Origin: Heliophilum fasciatum
GTDB lineage: Bacteria > Bacillota > Desulfitobacteriia > Heliobacteriales > Heliobacteriaceae
Length of the DNA: 64,000 bases
Assembly (NCBI RefSeq): GCF_004341395.1
Contig: NZ_SLXT01000013.1
Coordinates: 1 to 64,000, forward strand
Direction: 5' to 3'
This document shows, piece by piece, positions 37,333 through 46,956 of this stretch. Under the pieces are notes generated by a model, which ran no database searches, was not told where the DNA came from, and was given only the letters and a program-made list of their open reading frames with translations. Both the position numbers and the translations under genes were made by a program. Every line of letters begins with the position of its first letter. The first letter of the stretch is position 1.

Positions 37333-37773
37333 TTACCGCTCTACTTCATAAGGCCAATCGAGAATCCCGCCCAGGTCATAAACATTCCTGTACCCTTGTG
37401 TATTCAGCCATTTCGCCGCCGTCGCACTGCGGCGGCCGCTGCGACAATACACAAAGATGGTGGCATTTTGATCAGCAAGTTGGACAGCCGCTTCTTCCTC
37501 CAGCTCATCCAAGGGGATCAGCAGGCTGTTCGGAATATGTTTTTCCTCATATTCTTCCGGCGTTCGCACATCTAATAACACAATGCCCGCTTCAGATGCC
37601 AATCGGTTCTTCGCCTCAGAGGGCGATATCTTTTGGTAAGCAATGCCCATGGCTTTTTCACTCCCTTGCCCTGTTACCGGTGTGGCATCGCCACTGCCCG
37701 TAGATGGACGTTGGGAACAGCCGGTACCCATCAGCATCAGCACAATCAAGAATGCTGCGATTTTTTCCATCAT
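37333..37773 (-). CDS. Rhodanese-domain lipoprotein or exported protein
   Basis: 146 residues. An N-terminal hydrophobic segment ends in MGTGC, a plausible but non-ideal lipobox. A Ser/Gly/Thr-rich linker precedes a single rhodanese domain (50-146) with LLDVRTPEEY and the active-site loop CRSGRRS, whose Cys would carry persulfide. It is thus an extracytoplasmic sulfurtransferase or redox protein. Its frame begins at a TTG at 37830, but the adjacent ATGs at 37773 and 37770 fit a signal peptide and a GGAAAGG site better. It follows the methyltransferase gene by 53 bp. It is a second sulfur-relay protein near the encapsulin locus, though not in the same operon. Confidence 0.87.
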   Translation of the reverse strand: MMEKIAAFLIVLMLMGTGCSQRPSTGSGDATPVTGQGSEKAMGIAYQKISPSEAKNRLASEAGIVLLDVRTPEEYEEKHIPNSLLIPLDELEEEAAVQLADQNATIFVYCRSGRRSATAAKWLNTQGYRNVYDLGGILDWPYEVER

Positions 37774-37826
37774 ACCCCGCCTTTCCGCGTCGTGCTCCCG
37801 GGCTATACGTTCACCGTTTCTAAAAA

Positions 37827-38594
37827 TCAACAGACCCGGCTCGTCACGATGATGGCCGGACTGTTTTCTTGCCAGGGGCTGCCGCCAAAATCACCATACC
37901 AAGCAAAGGGTTCAAAGCCGGCATCCTGCAAAAGAACTTGCAGCTTGACTTGCGAAAGGGCACGCAAGGGAAACTGATTTTCTAACCGAACCGGCGCTTG
38001 GCCGGGCTCTTCAATTTCTAACCGGGTGCAAAAAGTCACGCGCTGGGTATCGAGCTCTTGATAACTGCGATAAAAGGCCACTTTCGCACCTTCCATTTCC
38101 CCTCGCAGCACCGGGAAATCGGCTTGACCGGACAGAATGGCCGGAAAATTGACAATCTGGATGATCAATAAACTGCCCGGTTGCAGCAGATCCCGGCGCA
38201 GATCGGATAAAAACGTCACGATCTCCTGATCATCTTCCAGGTGGGGCAGTGAGTTGCCGATGCAATAAGCGCCGTCCCAAGGGGCCTTGCCGTCGGCTGC
38301 AAACAACTGCTGCCGCAATGACTTGAGATCTTGCATCTGTGCCACCTCAAAGCGTACCGGCAAGTCGCCGGCCTTCTTTTGGGCCAGTTCCACCATCTCC
38401 ACTCCGGCATCGACGCCGAACACTTGAAAGCCGCGCTCAGCCAGCGGGATCGCTTGACTTCCCGTACCACAGGCAACGTCAAGCAAATGCCGGGCACCGG
38501 TGGAGCGAAAGGCTTTCTCCAGAAATTCCACTTGGATCGGACGATAGGGAAAGACCAGATCATAGTAACGGGCCAGTTGCTGGTAAAAGGACAT
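37827..38594 (-). CDS. Class I SAM-dependent methyltransferase
   Basis: 255 residues, with motif I LLDVACGTGSQ near residue 42, GVDAGVEMVELAQKK at the acidic loop, and a YCIGNSLPHL motif after it. A C-terminal beta-rich extension follows. The family includes small-molecule methyltransferases of many kinds; the substrate cannot be read from the sequence. The frame extends to 38696, but ATG 38594 with GGAGGGGAG upstream and the family-like opening MSFYQQLARYYDLVFP set the start. It lies 140 bp after modC and just before the rhodanese gene. Confidence 0.9.
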   Translation of the reverse strand: MSFYQQLARYYDLVFPYRPIQVEFLEKAFRSTGARHLLDVACGTGSQAIPLAERGFQVFGVDAGVEMVELAQKKAGDLPVRFEVAQMQDLKSLRQQLFAADGKAPWDGAYCIGNSLPHLEDDQEIVTFLSDLRRDLLQPGSLLIIQIVNFPAILSGQADFPVLRGEMEGAKVAFYRSYQELDTQRVTFCTRLEIEEPGQAPVRLENQFPLRALSQVKLQVLLQDAGFEPFAWYGDFGGSPWQENSPAIIVTSRVC

Positions 38595-38734
38595 AGGCTC
38601 CCCTCCGTTTGCCGTTTTCGGGATAAACACCTTCGCAGTATTGCAATCACATCTATCAGTATACCACCAAATCGCTTTGTATCCATCCGGCTCCAACGAC
38701 TTCGCTGTTCCACTGATCCTAATACCGTTTTACC

Positions 38735-39940
38735 TCAATCAAGCCCATCATCCATCGACGTCTCCTGTCCTGCCCGTGGAACCACATGCAGATCGCTCAC
38801 CTGGCAGGCCAACCAAACCGTCTCGCCTTGTTGCAGATGCAATGATCGCCAGTGCGCGATCGGCACATGAACAAGCCAACAGTCACCGGCATGACAGGTA
38901 ACTTCCACATAGGATCCTTGAAAAGTAATCTCCGTCACCGTCGCCGGCCAACCACATTCCTTGGCCTGTCCTTCCGCCAGTGCCGGCACCGACGCCGATA
39001 CCGACCTCGGCCCAGGCCCCGACTCTGACTCCGGCCCCGATTCCGTCTGCGCCTCTCGGGTCAGCCGGATATAGGACGCCCGGATCGCCAGGAAGCTCGG
39101 TGCACCTACTTGCCACTCACTGGCCCCTTGCTCCGGCAGCGGCCCGAACAACCGGGTTGATCGCTCCGTACCAAACCACCGTTGATCGTCCTGCCAGCGG
39201 ATAGAGCCGGGAATGATGTTCTCGACCCGCAAAAATCGCGCAGCATATTCACTGTTCGGCCGAGCAAAAAGCTCCTGGGGCGTTCCCGACTGCCAAAGGC
39301 GCCCCTCGTTCAGTAACAACATATTCGTCCCCAGATGCATCGCTTCCGCAAAATCATGAGTGACATGAATGACGGCCACGCCTTCATCACGATGAATATG
39401 GCGCAACAATTGCTGCAACCCGGCCCGCGTCTGCGGATCCAACGCCGAAAGCGGTTCATCCAGCAACAACAGCGGCGGCTGCAAAAGAAGCGCCCGTGCC
39501 AGCGACACCCGTTGCCGTTCCCCCCCGCTCAACCGTTCCGGATGGCGGTTGAGAATCGGCCCGATAGCCAGCACCTCCGCCAGTTCCGTCAAGCGCCGCC
39601 GGATCTCCGGCGCTTTGGCTCGCCCCTGTACGGCCGCGCCAAAGAGGATATTTTCCCGCACCGTCAAGTGCGGATAAAGCAAACTGTCTTGATAAGCGAA
39701 ACCAAAGCGGCGTGTTTCCGGCGGCGCCGCTGTAATATCTTGTTGCTGATAGAAAATCCGCCCCGCTTCCACAGCCACCAACCCGGCCAGCGCTTCTAGC
39801 AACAACGTCTTTCCCGATCCCGTCGGCCCGACGATCACCAGATAATCATCGCGGTGCACTTGAAAGGACAGCGACTGCAAGGAAAACGCGCCGGCCGTCA
39901 AGGACAAGCCCTGCACGTCCAACAGCAATTCCCTCTTCAT
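38735..39940 (-). CDS. modC: Molybdate/tungstate-type ABC transporter ATP-binding protein with TOBE-like C-terminus
   Basis: 401 residues. The ATPase domain has Walker A GPTGSGKT near 39, signature LSGGERQRVSLARALLL near 138 and Walker B LLLDEPLSALD near 160. The C-terminal 160 residues form a TOBE-like oxyanion-sensing domain, interrupted by a low-complexity Glu/Ser/Pro/Gly tract (ESGPESESGPGP). Its start overlaps the permease stop by four bases. It powers uptake with the permease and binding protein encoded upstream. Molybdate or tungstate is inferred from the transporter family and from the two moeA genes close by. Confidence 0.92.
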   Translation of the reverse strand: MKRELLLDVQGLSLTAGAFSLQSLSFQVHRDDYLVIVGPTGSGKTLLLEALAGLVAVEAGRIFYQQQDITAAPPETRRFGFAYQDSLLYPHLTVRENILFGAAVQGRAKAPEIRRRLTELAEVLAIGPILNRHPERLSGGERQRVSLARALLLQPPLLLLDEPLSALDPQTRAGLQQLLRHIHRDEGVAVIHVTHDFAEAMHLGTNMLLLNEGRLWQSGTPQELFARPNSEYAARFLRVENIIPGSIRWQDDQRWFGTERSTRLFGPLPEQGASEWQVGAPSFLAIRASYIRLTREAQTESGPESESGPGPRSVSASVPALAEGQAKECGWPATVTEITFQGSYVEVTCHAGDCWLVHVPIAHWRSLHLQQGETVWLACQVSDLHVVPRAGQETSMDDGLD

Positions 39941-40728
39941 AGCTGTACCTCCGTTCTCATGAACACCTTGAAAGCCGTAAGCACCAAAAGCGCCACCAAA
40001 AGCAGTACGGTCGCAATCGCTAAGGCAAAGGAAAGATCGCCGTTGGTCATACTCAAATAGATCGCCATCGGCAGCGTCTCCGTTTTCATCCGCGTCACGC
40101 CGGCCAGCATCGCCGTAGCGCCAAACTCACCAAGCGTTCGCGCCCAGGTCATCGTCATACCGCCCAAAATCCCCGGGCGGGCGATCGGCAACACAACCCG
40201 CCAAAAACTCTGAAAAGGCGTACAACCCAGCGTTCGGGCTACTTTTTCCATCCGGGGATCGACGGCGGCAAAAGCCTGGCGGAAAGACCGAATCGCCAGT
40301 GGTAGCGCGACAAACCACTGGGCCACAATTACCCCCAGCGGCGTAAAGACGATGGCGATGCCTGCCTCTTGCAAAAAGGGGCCCAACAGAGGCCCAAAGA
40401 AAATCAGCAACGCCACCCCGGAAACCAACGGCGGCAATACGATCGGTAATTCCAGCAAACTGTCCACAACGACTTTGCCGGGAAAATGATTTCGGGCCAA
40501 AAAATAGCCGCAAGGAATGGCCACGACCGTCGCCAGCAAAGTCGCCGCCACTGATGTCTGCAAGGACAAACGCAGGGCAAAGCGAAATTCCGGTTCCTGA
40601 AAAAGATCTCTGATCGACTCGGTTTCCCCATAACCGAGGAGCCCGGCGAAAACCGCCAGCAAGAGGGTACACAGGGCTGCCGTAATCAACGTAACGATCG
40701 TCGAAAAAGGCTCTCCCTGCCGCCTCAT
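39937..40728 (-). CDS. modB: Molybdate-type ABC transporter permease
   Basis: 263 residues with about six membrane helices. The cytosolic EAA-like coupling loop lies in RTLGCTPFQSFWRVVLPIARPGI, quoted here as LGCTPFQSFWRVVLP, and is followed by TWARTLGEFGATAML, a hallmark of the ModB/CysT group. It is coupled by four-base overlaps to both neighbours. It moves molybdate or tungstate across the membrane. Confidence 0.93.
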   Translation of the reverse strand: MRRQGEPFSTIVTLITAALCTLLLAVFAGLLGYGETESIRDLFQEPEFRFALRLSLQTSVAATLLATVVAIPCGYFLARNHFPGKVVVDSLLELPIVLPPLVSGVALLIFFGPLLGPFLQEAGIAIVFTPLGVIVAQWFVALPLAIRSFRQAFAAVDPRMEKVARTLGCTPFQSFWRVVLPIARPGILGGMTMTWARTLGEFGATAMLAGVTRMKTETLPMAIYLSMTNGDLSFALAIATVLLLVALLVLTAFKVFMRTEVQL

Positions 40729-41552
40729 GGTTTTTCGATTTTGGTTTTGTATCCGTGTTTTTCAAATACTTTCGGCCCCTCACTGGCCGCAAAGTCTAAA
40801 AAGTCTTTGGCCGCTGCGGGCTGCGTCGAATATGTAACCATGGCGCCGGGAAGCGCTTCAATTTCGTTCAAGGCCGGCTCAATTTCCACCATATCGACCT
40901 TATCTTTCGCTTTGATCGCCGAACTGTACTCGCCAATCCCCGCATTTCCTTGTCCTAATTGCAGCGTCGTAAGCACTTTCGGTCCCGTTTCCACGTACGT
41001 CAGCACGCGCTTCAGTACATCTTCCTTAATTCCCGCTTTTTCGAAAATACGCAACGCCTGTTTGCCGATGGAGGCCGATTCCAAATCGGGTACGATCAAT
41101 TGCACGTGGGGCTTGGTCAAATCCCGAATCCCCGTGATACCGGCCGGGTTGCCTTTGGGCGTCATGATCACCGGCACATGGTACGCCAGCGGACCGGTCA
41201 CTTCACTCACCAGTCCGGCTTTTCGGGCTTTTTCCACATAAGGCTGACTGCCGGGGAGCAGCAGATCACCTTTTTTCGATGTCTCAAGTTGGCTGAGCAA
41301 CGCACCGGAACTGTTAAAGGTCATTTCCACTTTGATGCCCGTCTTGGTTTCATACATCTGAGCCAGTTCTACCATGGGATCCTTAATTCCCGATCCCACA
41401 TAAGCAAATAAAACCGGTTTCACCTGTTCTGCTGTTCCTTGCGGCGGAAGATTCGTCGCTGTTTGGGCAGGTGTCGACGTTGATGATGCACAACCGGCAA
41501 GCAGCATCGTCATCACCGCGCAAATACTGATCATTTGAAAGTGCCTTTTCAT
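40725..41552 (-). CDS. modA: Molybdate/tungstate-binding lipoprotein
   Basis: 275 residues. A lipoprotein signal ends in LLAGC (Cys near 21). The mature part is a type-II periplasmic binding fold with ModA-type motifs: YVGSGIKDPMVELAQMYE, FNSSGALLSQLE and GDLLLPGS, and VPDLESASIGKQALRI in lobe II. It captures oxyanion outside the membrane and passes it to the permease. The frame is open to 41579, but ATG 41552 follows AGGAGG by eight bases. It lies 63 bp behind the sensor kinase gene. I cannot tell molybdate from tungstate preference by eye. Confidence 0.92.
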   Translation of the reverse strand: MKRHFQMISICAVMTMLLAGCASSTSTPAQTATNLPPQGTAEQVKPVLFAYVGSGIKDPMVELAQMYETKTGIKVEMTFNSSGALLSQLETSKKGDLLLPGSQPYVEKARKAGLVSEVTGPLAYHVPVIMTPKGNPAGITGIRDLTKPHVQLIVPDLESASIGKQALRIFEKAGIKEDVLKRVLTYVETGPKVLTTLQLGQGNAGIGEYSSAIKAKDKVDMVEIEPALNEIEALPGAMVTYSTQPAAAKDFLDFAASEGPKVFEKHGYKTKIEKP

Positions 41553-41615
41553 CAAAGAAGCCTCCTCTTTCGCTATCATTGGAAATATATATTAGGTAGA
41601 TTTTCGAACCAAACG

Positions 41616-43514
41616 TTAATCATCCTGCTGGATCAGCGGAAAACGGATCGCAAAGGTCGTCCCACTTTTCCCGGTATCAATCTTCAATTCGGCTCCATGG
41701 GCCGCAATAATATTAAAGCAAACCGCCAACCCCAGCCCAGTCCCCGTGTCCTTCGTTGTGAAAAAAGGTGTTCCCAGCTTACTTAGCACGTCCGGCGGTA
41801 TGCCGGGACCTTGATCTTGCACTTGGAGCACGACGGCGTCGTCTTCGGCGAACGTTCTTACCGTCACTTTTTGGTCATGACCGCTGGCTTCAAAGCCGTT
41901 TTTCACCAGATTCAACAGCACTTGCCGGAATTCCTTTTCCCCAAACAACACATCGGGTACGTCGCCCAATTCAAGGATCAAGCTTCCAGCATTGGCCCCC
42001 ATCAGCGGCGCAATCGATTCGATGGCCCGGTTAAGATTCCCGCGCCGCAAATCAGCAATTTGCGTACGTGAGAGCGAGAGAAATTCTGTGATGATCCCAT
42101 TGGCACGATCAATTTCCTCGATCATGATCTTAAAGTACGATCCGGCTGCAGCACATTCTTGTTTGAGTTGTAGCAATTGTAAATATCCGCGCACTGCCGT
42201 TAAGGGATTGCGAATTTCGTGGGCGATGCCGGCGGCCGTTTGCGCCGTCAAGCTCAACCGGTCCAAACGAGCCATTTCTCTTTCAATCCGTCGCACCTCC
42301 GTAATATCCCGGCCGGAAGCGTAGATGTTTTCTCCGGAACGCACCATATTCCAGGCGATTAACCGCTGTTCTCCTTGACGGGATTGCAAAAGTGTTTCAA
42401 AGGCTCCGGAGACCAATGCGGACCCTTCTATGTTTTTTTCTTCTTCCCGATTGGAGATAAACTCAAACAGTGAATGATTGACAATCTGCTCTTCCGGTAA
42501 GCCCAAGAGCCGTTCCAGTGCGGGATTATGCCGCCGAATGATCCCCGATTCATCGATGATGCACAAGACGTCATTGGTAAGGGAAAAAATATGGACCATG
42601 TCTTCTTCGGCACGTACCCGTTGCCCCGTCTCCAGGGACAATTGCTCACTCACCTTGGCGATCTCTTGGCTATCGGCTGAAACTTTTTCGAGCAGGAGTT
42701 CGATTTCAGGAAGCACATTTTCTTTATCTTTCTGCACCGCTTTGGCCGCTTCCGACATTCCCAGGGCCGTTAACACGAAGCCTTTGATTTCACGCTTCAT
42801 CTGGTGATAAATCCGCCGGGCCGCCATCAAAAATGTCAAAGCAAAGATGAATTCCACCGAGACGATTTCCATCGTACGTAAGATGATCGCCCGGTTGATG
42901 GAACTGCGGTGCACCGCGGCCCATGCGTAGGCAACAATCTGCTGATCATGATAAAGGGGACGCAACGCATACATGGTCGGCTCGTCCCAAAATTGATTAT
43001 ACCTGTACGTATCGGTCTCGCCTTGGATATCAAAACCTAACAAACGCCGGGGATCACGTGTACCCAGGCAGTCTGCTTCTTCTCTGCTTGGCTCCGGTAA
43101 CTTGTAGGAATAAGCAAAAACACGAATATAACTTTGACTGTTTTCCGCGGCAGCCACAATCTGCTGCAGATCATTGGAGTAATAGCCAAAATCAATATTC
43201 GGGTAAAGTTCAGAAAACTGGTTGGCCACCGGTTGCAATACACGGTGCATCTGCCATTCTAATTCTGCTTTGGTTATTTTTCCGGCCTGATACGCTGTTA
43301 TGTATTCATTGGCCCTTGCCGGATACTGACTTTCCATCTGTTGAATCGCACTGAGCATATCCAGCTTGCGTTCATATCGTTCTTTCTTAAAAAAGCCGAT
43401 ATGCACCAGGCCTGTGAGCAACAAGGTGTGCATCACCACCACCAACACGACGTTCACATAGACCCGGCGGGTAATCTGCTTGGGAAACAACCATTTTTTG
43501 ATGGTATTATTCAT
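41616..43514 (-). CDS. Membrane PAS histidine kinase upstream of modABC
   Basis: 632 residues. TM1 lies near 18-38 and TM2 near 208-230. They enclose an extracytoplasmic domain of about 165 residues rich in aromatic residues (YPNIDFGYYSND, YRYNQFWDEPTMYALRP), resembling a DUF3365/Cache-like sensor. A linker with a helical coil precedes a PAS domain (about 300-400). HisKA follows with the phospho-acceptor in IAHEIRNPLTAVRGYL near 430, then HATPase (NGFEASG, DQGPGIP, TGTGLGLAVC). The ATG at 43514 has GGAGG nine bases upstream. No response regulator follows; instead modABC does. The kinase could respond to metal oxyanion or to redox state, but that is inference from position. Confidence 0.92.
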   Translation of the reverse strand: MNNTIKKWLFPKQITRRVYVNVVLVVVMHTLLLTGLVHIGFFKKERYERKLDMLSAIQQMESQYPARANEYITAYQAGKITKAELEWQMHRVLQPVANQFSELYPNIDFGYYSNDLQQIVAAAENSQSYIRVFAYSYKLPEPSREEADCLGTRDPRRLLGFDIQGETDTYRYNQFWDEPTMYALRPLYHDQQIVAYAWAAVHRSSINRAIILRTMEIVSVEFIFALTFLMAARRIYHQMKREIKGFVLTALGMSEAAKAVQKDKENVLPEIELLLEKVSADSQEIAKVSEQLSLETGQRVRAEEDMVHIFSLTNDVLCIIDESGIIRRHNPALERLLGLPEEQIVNHSLFEFISNREEEKNIEGSALVSGAFETLLQSRQGEQRLIAWNMVRSGENIYASGRDITEVRRIEREMARLDRLSLTAQTAAGIAHEIRNPLTAVRGYLQLLQLKQECAAAGSYFKIMIEEIDRANGIITEFLSLSRTQIADLRRGNLNRAIESIAPLMGANAGSLILELGDVPDVLFGEKEFRQVLLNLVKNGFEASGHDQKVTVRTFAEDDAVVLQVQDQGPGIPPDVLSKLGTPFFTTKDTGTGLGLAVCFNIIAAHGAELKIDTGKSGTTFAIRFPLIQQDD

Positions 43515-43611
43515 CCTTATGTACCTCCGGATACATGTATCCGTCCATCTTGCTGCATGCAGTATGATCTCCAAAGGTTTTCATGCTATCTCCCTATTAT
43601 ATAACAAACGC

Positions 43612-43663
43612 AAAAAAAGAGCAGACCCGGATCATGGAGATGATCACCAGGTCTGCTCTTTCT
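43612..43663 (-). terminator. Terminator of the tandem moeA operon
   Basis: An 11-bp stem (43617-43627 with 43650-43660) is followed on the minus strand by TCTTTTTTT. It separates the moeA genes from the kinase-modABC unit. Confidence 0.85.
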
Positions 43664-43665
43664 CT

Positions 43666-45681
43666 TTATTGTACCTGCACCGTTTCCCCGGCCTTGCACA
43701 AGCTGTAGCCACCCAAGGCTTCTATTTCCCGGCGAAATTCCATTGTATGCAAGATCTCGATAATCGCCTGCAAACGCTCATCATCAGGGGAAAAATTAAG
43801 AAGCAAGTCATATTGTTCCTGGGCGATCGGTATAAACGCCAACCCCAACGCTTGCGCCGCCGCTTGCACACCGAGGCCGGCATCAGCTGTACCGGAAAGT
43901 ACCGAAGCGGCGACGGCCATGTGTGTGGCCACTTCTTTTTCGTAACCATTGATTTGACATCCGTCGATATTGGCCTTGCCTAATTCCTTATCCAAAAGCA
44001 TGCGCGTACCGGAACCGCGCTGCCGGTTGACAAAAGTAAGGCCGGGGCGAGTCAAATCGGCAAGACTGTGAATCCCCAGCGGATTCCCTGGCGGCACGAT
44101 CAGTCCTTGCTGGCGCAGGGCCAGATGGATCAAGCGCCCCGTTCGCTCGGTTTGCCCCGTCGGATTCGTCAGATCCATCGGGTTCGTCGGGTCCGTCAGA
44201 TCCGCTAAGAAACCAGGTACGTATCGTTGGACAAAAGGCAGATTATATTGGCCGGTAGCTTCATCGAGCATGTGAATTCCGGCAATATGAGCTTCATGGT
44301 TGCGAATGGCCATGATGCCGCCCATACTGCCCACATTGGCGCAGGACAAAGAAACATGAGGCATCCGGCGCCGCAAATAAACACCAAGGATCTCCAAAGC
44401 CAAATCGTGACTGCCTACGGCCAGAATCGTATGCTGGGCTGGCCGGGCGTGACGTAATAGCCTTATCGGCAGCGGTGTGCTTGTATTGACACCGGCATCG
44501 GCCGCATCGATGCGCATGATGCCTTGCGCTTTGGTGAGCGAGGAGATCAAGCCGGCCCCCCGGCGTACTGGAACGGCGATGGTTTTCCCTTCTACCTGGC
44601 CCACCGATACGCGGAGGTATTCCTCCATGCCGATCGTGGAAGGCACCGGCTTAACCAGGCTGGCCGTCACCGTCTCTTCCGAAGTAGCCGTCAGGGGCAG
44701 CTTTTGCCGGGCTTGCGCGACATCACGCAGAAACAACTCAGCCGTCAGCATCGCCGACACCGGATAGCCCGGCAAGCCGATCACCGGCTTACCCTGACAG
44801 ACGGCCAAGATCACCGGTTTGCCCGGCTTCATCGCCACACCGTGAACAAGCACTTCACCAAGCTCGCTTAGCACATCGGCTGTATAGTCGTCCCGCCCGG
44901 CCGATGTACCGGCAATGACAATGACCATGTCACTTTCCCGCAAGGCCGCTTCCATCGCTTCGACGATACACCGGCGCTCGTCCTTGACGATCGGCCGCCG
45001 CAGCGCCGTAGCCCCCCATGAGGTCAAGGCTGCGGCCAGCATCGGTGAGTTAATATCCAAAATCTTGCCTGCCTGCAGTTCCTCCCGGCTGGCTACAATT
45101 TCATCGCCCGTCGGTATGATGGCCACTTTCGGCCGCTGAATCACTTCGATCGCTTCCACGCCGGCTGCCAGCAAGGCGGCAATATCGGCCGACGTGATCA
45201 CTTCATGTTCGGCAATGACCATCTCACGGGCCACAATATCTTCTCCGATGATGCGCACATGCTGCCACGGCGCTGCTGCCGCGATGATCTCCGCCATGCC
45301 GTCGGCCCAGTGCACATCTTCGATCATGATCACGGCATTCGTTCCATTGGGCAACACATCGCCTGTATCGATGGCATAACAGCCACCGGCAGCAAAAGGT
45401 TCCCCCGGTTGGAGCAACCGGAGTCGCTTAGGCGCTGTTTCTTGGGCCCCGAAGCTATCATGGGCACAGAGGGCAATCCCGTCCATGGCGGCACCGTTAT
45501 AATGAGGCACCGATTGCCGGGCAAAAACGGAACCGGCGGTGATGCGGCCCAGGGAAAACTCCACCGCTACCGTTTCACAGGGAAGCTGCTCAAAATAGCC
45601 CTGTTCGTCCAGCTTTTGCCACCACCGCTCTTGTGCCTGCTGTCGCTGTAGGCAATGGAGGTAGGATTTGTTGCCGAGCAC
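43666..45681 (-). CDS. MoeA-type molybdopterin molybdotransferase fused to a PBP-like substrate-binding domain
   Basis: 671 residues. The first 410 residues are MoeA. Motifs are PHYNGAAMDGIAL, GDVLPNGTNAVIMIEDV, IPTGDEIV, GTSAGRDDYTADVL and LPGYPVSAML. It should insert Mo or W into adenylylated molybdopterin. The last 250 residues are a periplasmic-binding-protein-like fold (LAVGSHDLALEILGVYL, RQRGSGTRMLLDKE) but without signal peptide, so it binds a ligand in the cytosol. The fusion is known in clostridia, where the ligand is unproven. An in-frame micro-duplication (DLTDPTNP / DLTNPTG) sits near residue 500. The start is GTG 45681, eight bases after a GGGGGG site, 15 bp behind the second moeA gene. 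Confidence 0.93.
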   Translation of the reverse strand: MLGNKSYLHCLQRQQAQERWWQKLDEQGYFEQLPCETVAVEFSLGRITAGSVFARQSVPHYNGAAMDGIALCAHDSFGAQETAPKRLRLLQPGEPFAAGGCYAIDTGDVLPNGTNAVIMIEDVHWADGMAEIIAAAAPWQHVRIIGEDIVAREMVIAEHEVITSADIAALLAAGVEAIEVIQRPKVAIIPTGDEIVASREELQAGKILDINSPMLAAALTSWGATALRRPIVKDERRCIVEAMEAALRESDMVIVIAGTSAGRDDYTADVLSELGEVLVHGVAMKPGKPVILAVCQGKPVIGLPGYPVSAMLTAELFLRDVAQARQKLPLTATSEETVTASLVKPVPSTIGMEEYLRVSVGQVEGKTIAVPVRRGAGLISSLTKAQGIMRIDAADAGVNTSTPLPIRLLRHARPAQHTILAVGSHDLALEILGVYLRRRMPHVSLSCANVGSMGGIMAIRNHEAHIAGIHMLDEATGQYNLPFVQRYVPGFLADLTDPTNPMDLTNPTGQTERTGRLIHLALRQQGLIVPPGNPLGIHSLADLTRPGLTFVNRQRGSGTRMLLDKELGKANIDGCQINGYEKEVATHMAVAASVLSGTADAGLGVQAAAQALGLAFIPIAQEQYDLLLNFSPDDERLQAIIEILHTMEFRREIEALGGYSLCKAGETVQVQ

Positions 45682-45696
45682 AGTGGTCGCCCCCCT

Positions 45697-46956
45697 TTAT
45701 TCCCGGCTGCGCGTAAGCATGATTTTCACTTGTTCACCGTCATAAAGCCCGCTTTGATCCGCCGGGATATGCAGCATGCCGTCGGCCTCCGTAATTAAAC
45801 CGATCAGCCCCGATTTACCGAGAATCGGCTCCGCCCGGTAGCTTTCTCCCTGCGGGTGTAGCCGTATCCAGAAAAAATCATCTCGGCCCGGTGTCGAAGC
45901 CAGATTGCGCCCGAGAGAGGCCGAAACGCGATAGGGCTCTGTGTACTCGCTTTGCCCCGACAGCAGGCGCAACGCCGGTTTGACCACTTGCTCACTAACG
46001 ACCATGGCCGCTACCGGATGGCCCGGTAAACCAAAGATCGGCACCTGATGGATCATGCCGAAAATCGTCGGTTTGCCCGGTTTTACGGCGATGCCGTGAA
46101 AGAGTACCCCCGGATCACCAAGCGCATTGATCGCTTCAACAGTGTAATCGCGAGCACCGACGGAACTGCCTCCGGAGATAATCACCAGATGATGATCTTT
46201 AGTGGCTTTTTGCAAAGCCTCGATAAAATCGGCACCACAGTCCCGGACGATGCCCATCAGCGTCACTTGACACCCGGCTTCCTTTAGCATGGCACCGAGG
46301 GCATAGGAGTTGACGTCGCGAATCTGCCCCATCTGTACCGTCTCATGAATATCAACGAGTTCATCACCGGTGGAGATCAAGGCGACTTTGACCCGTTGAC
46401 GAACTAACACTTCGGTGATGCCACACGCCGCCAGCACACCGATGTGCCCCGGTGTGATCTTTTGCCCTTGCTTGACCATCCGTCGACCGGCGCTGACGTC
46501 TTCGCCTTTAGCGACCATATTTTCTCCAGGCGCCACGGGTTTCAAAGCCAGCAGCGTTTGCCGGTCCGGCTGCTCTGTATATTCCAGCATGATCACGGCA
46601 TCAGCGCCGGCCGGGACCATACCGCCCGTTGGAATCGCCACGGCCTGCCCAGGGGCCAGTTCCATTGGCGCCGCCTGCCCCATGAACACTTCACCGATAA
46701 CTACAAAAAAAGCGGGCGCCGTTTCACTGGCGCCAAAGGTATCAGCGCTGCGCACGGCAAACCCATCGACGGTGGATCGGCTGAAGGGCGGCAAATCCTC
46801 GGGAGACCTAAGATCCTGGGCGGCAACCCGGCCGAGCGCATCGATGAGCAGTACCGTCTCCGGAGCGACCGTCACACCGGCAAGGCTGCCCGCAATCCGA
46901 TCGCGCGCCTTGTCCAGCGGCAAACATTGAAAAAAATCCATGCTCCCTTTGTTCAT
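45697..46956 (-). CDS. moeA: MoeA-type molybdopterin molybdotransferase
   Basis: 419 residues of full MoeA architecture: FSRSTVDGFAVRS, PAGADAVIMLEYTE, ISTGDELVD, GGSSVGARDYTVEAI and LPGHPVAAMVV. It catalyses Mo or W insertion into molybdopterin-AMP. It is paralogous to the PBP-fused protein encoded 15 bp downstream; two MoeA enzymes may handle Mo and W separately. The start is not certain: ATG 46956 has GAAAGG immediately next to it, and ATG 46941 has GGGAG one base away, both poorly spaced. The beta-helix gene lies 79 bp upstream on the same strand. Confidence 0.93.
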   Translation of the reverse strand: MNKGSMDFFQCLPLDKARDRIAGSLAGVTVAPETVLLIDALGRVAAQDLRSPEDLPPFSRSTVDGFAVRSADTFGASETAPAFFVVIGEVFMGQAAPMELAPGQAVAIPTGGMVPAGADAVIMLEYTEQPDRQTLLALKPVAPGENMVAKGEDVSAGRRMVKQGQKITPGHIGVLAACGITEVLVRQRVKVALISTGDELVDIHETVQMGQIRDVNSYALGAMLKEAGCQVTLMGIVRDCGADFIEALQKATKDHHLVIISGGSSVGARDYTVEAINALGDPGVLFHGIAVKPGKPTIFGMIHQVPIFGLPGHPVAAMVVSEQVVKPALRLLSGQSEYTEPYRVSASLGRNLASTPGRDDFFWIRLHPQGESYRAEPILGKSGLIGLITEADGMLHIPADQSGLYDGEQVKIMLTRSRE

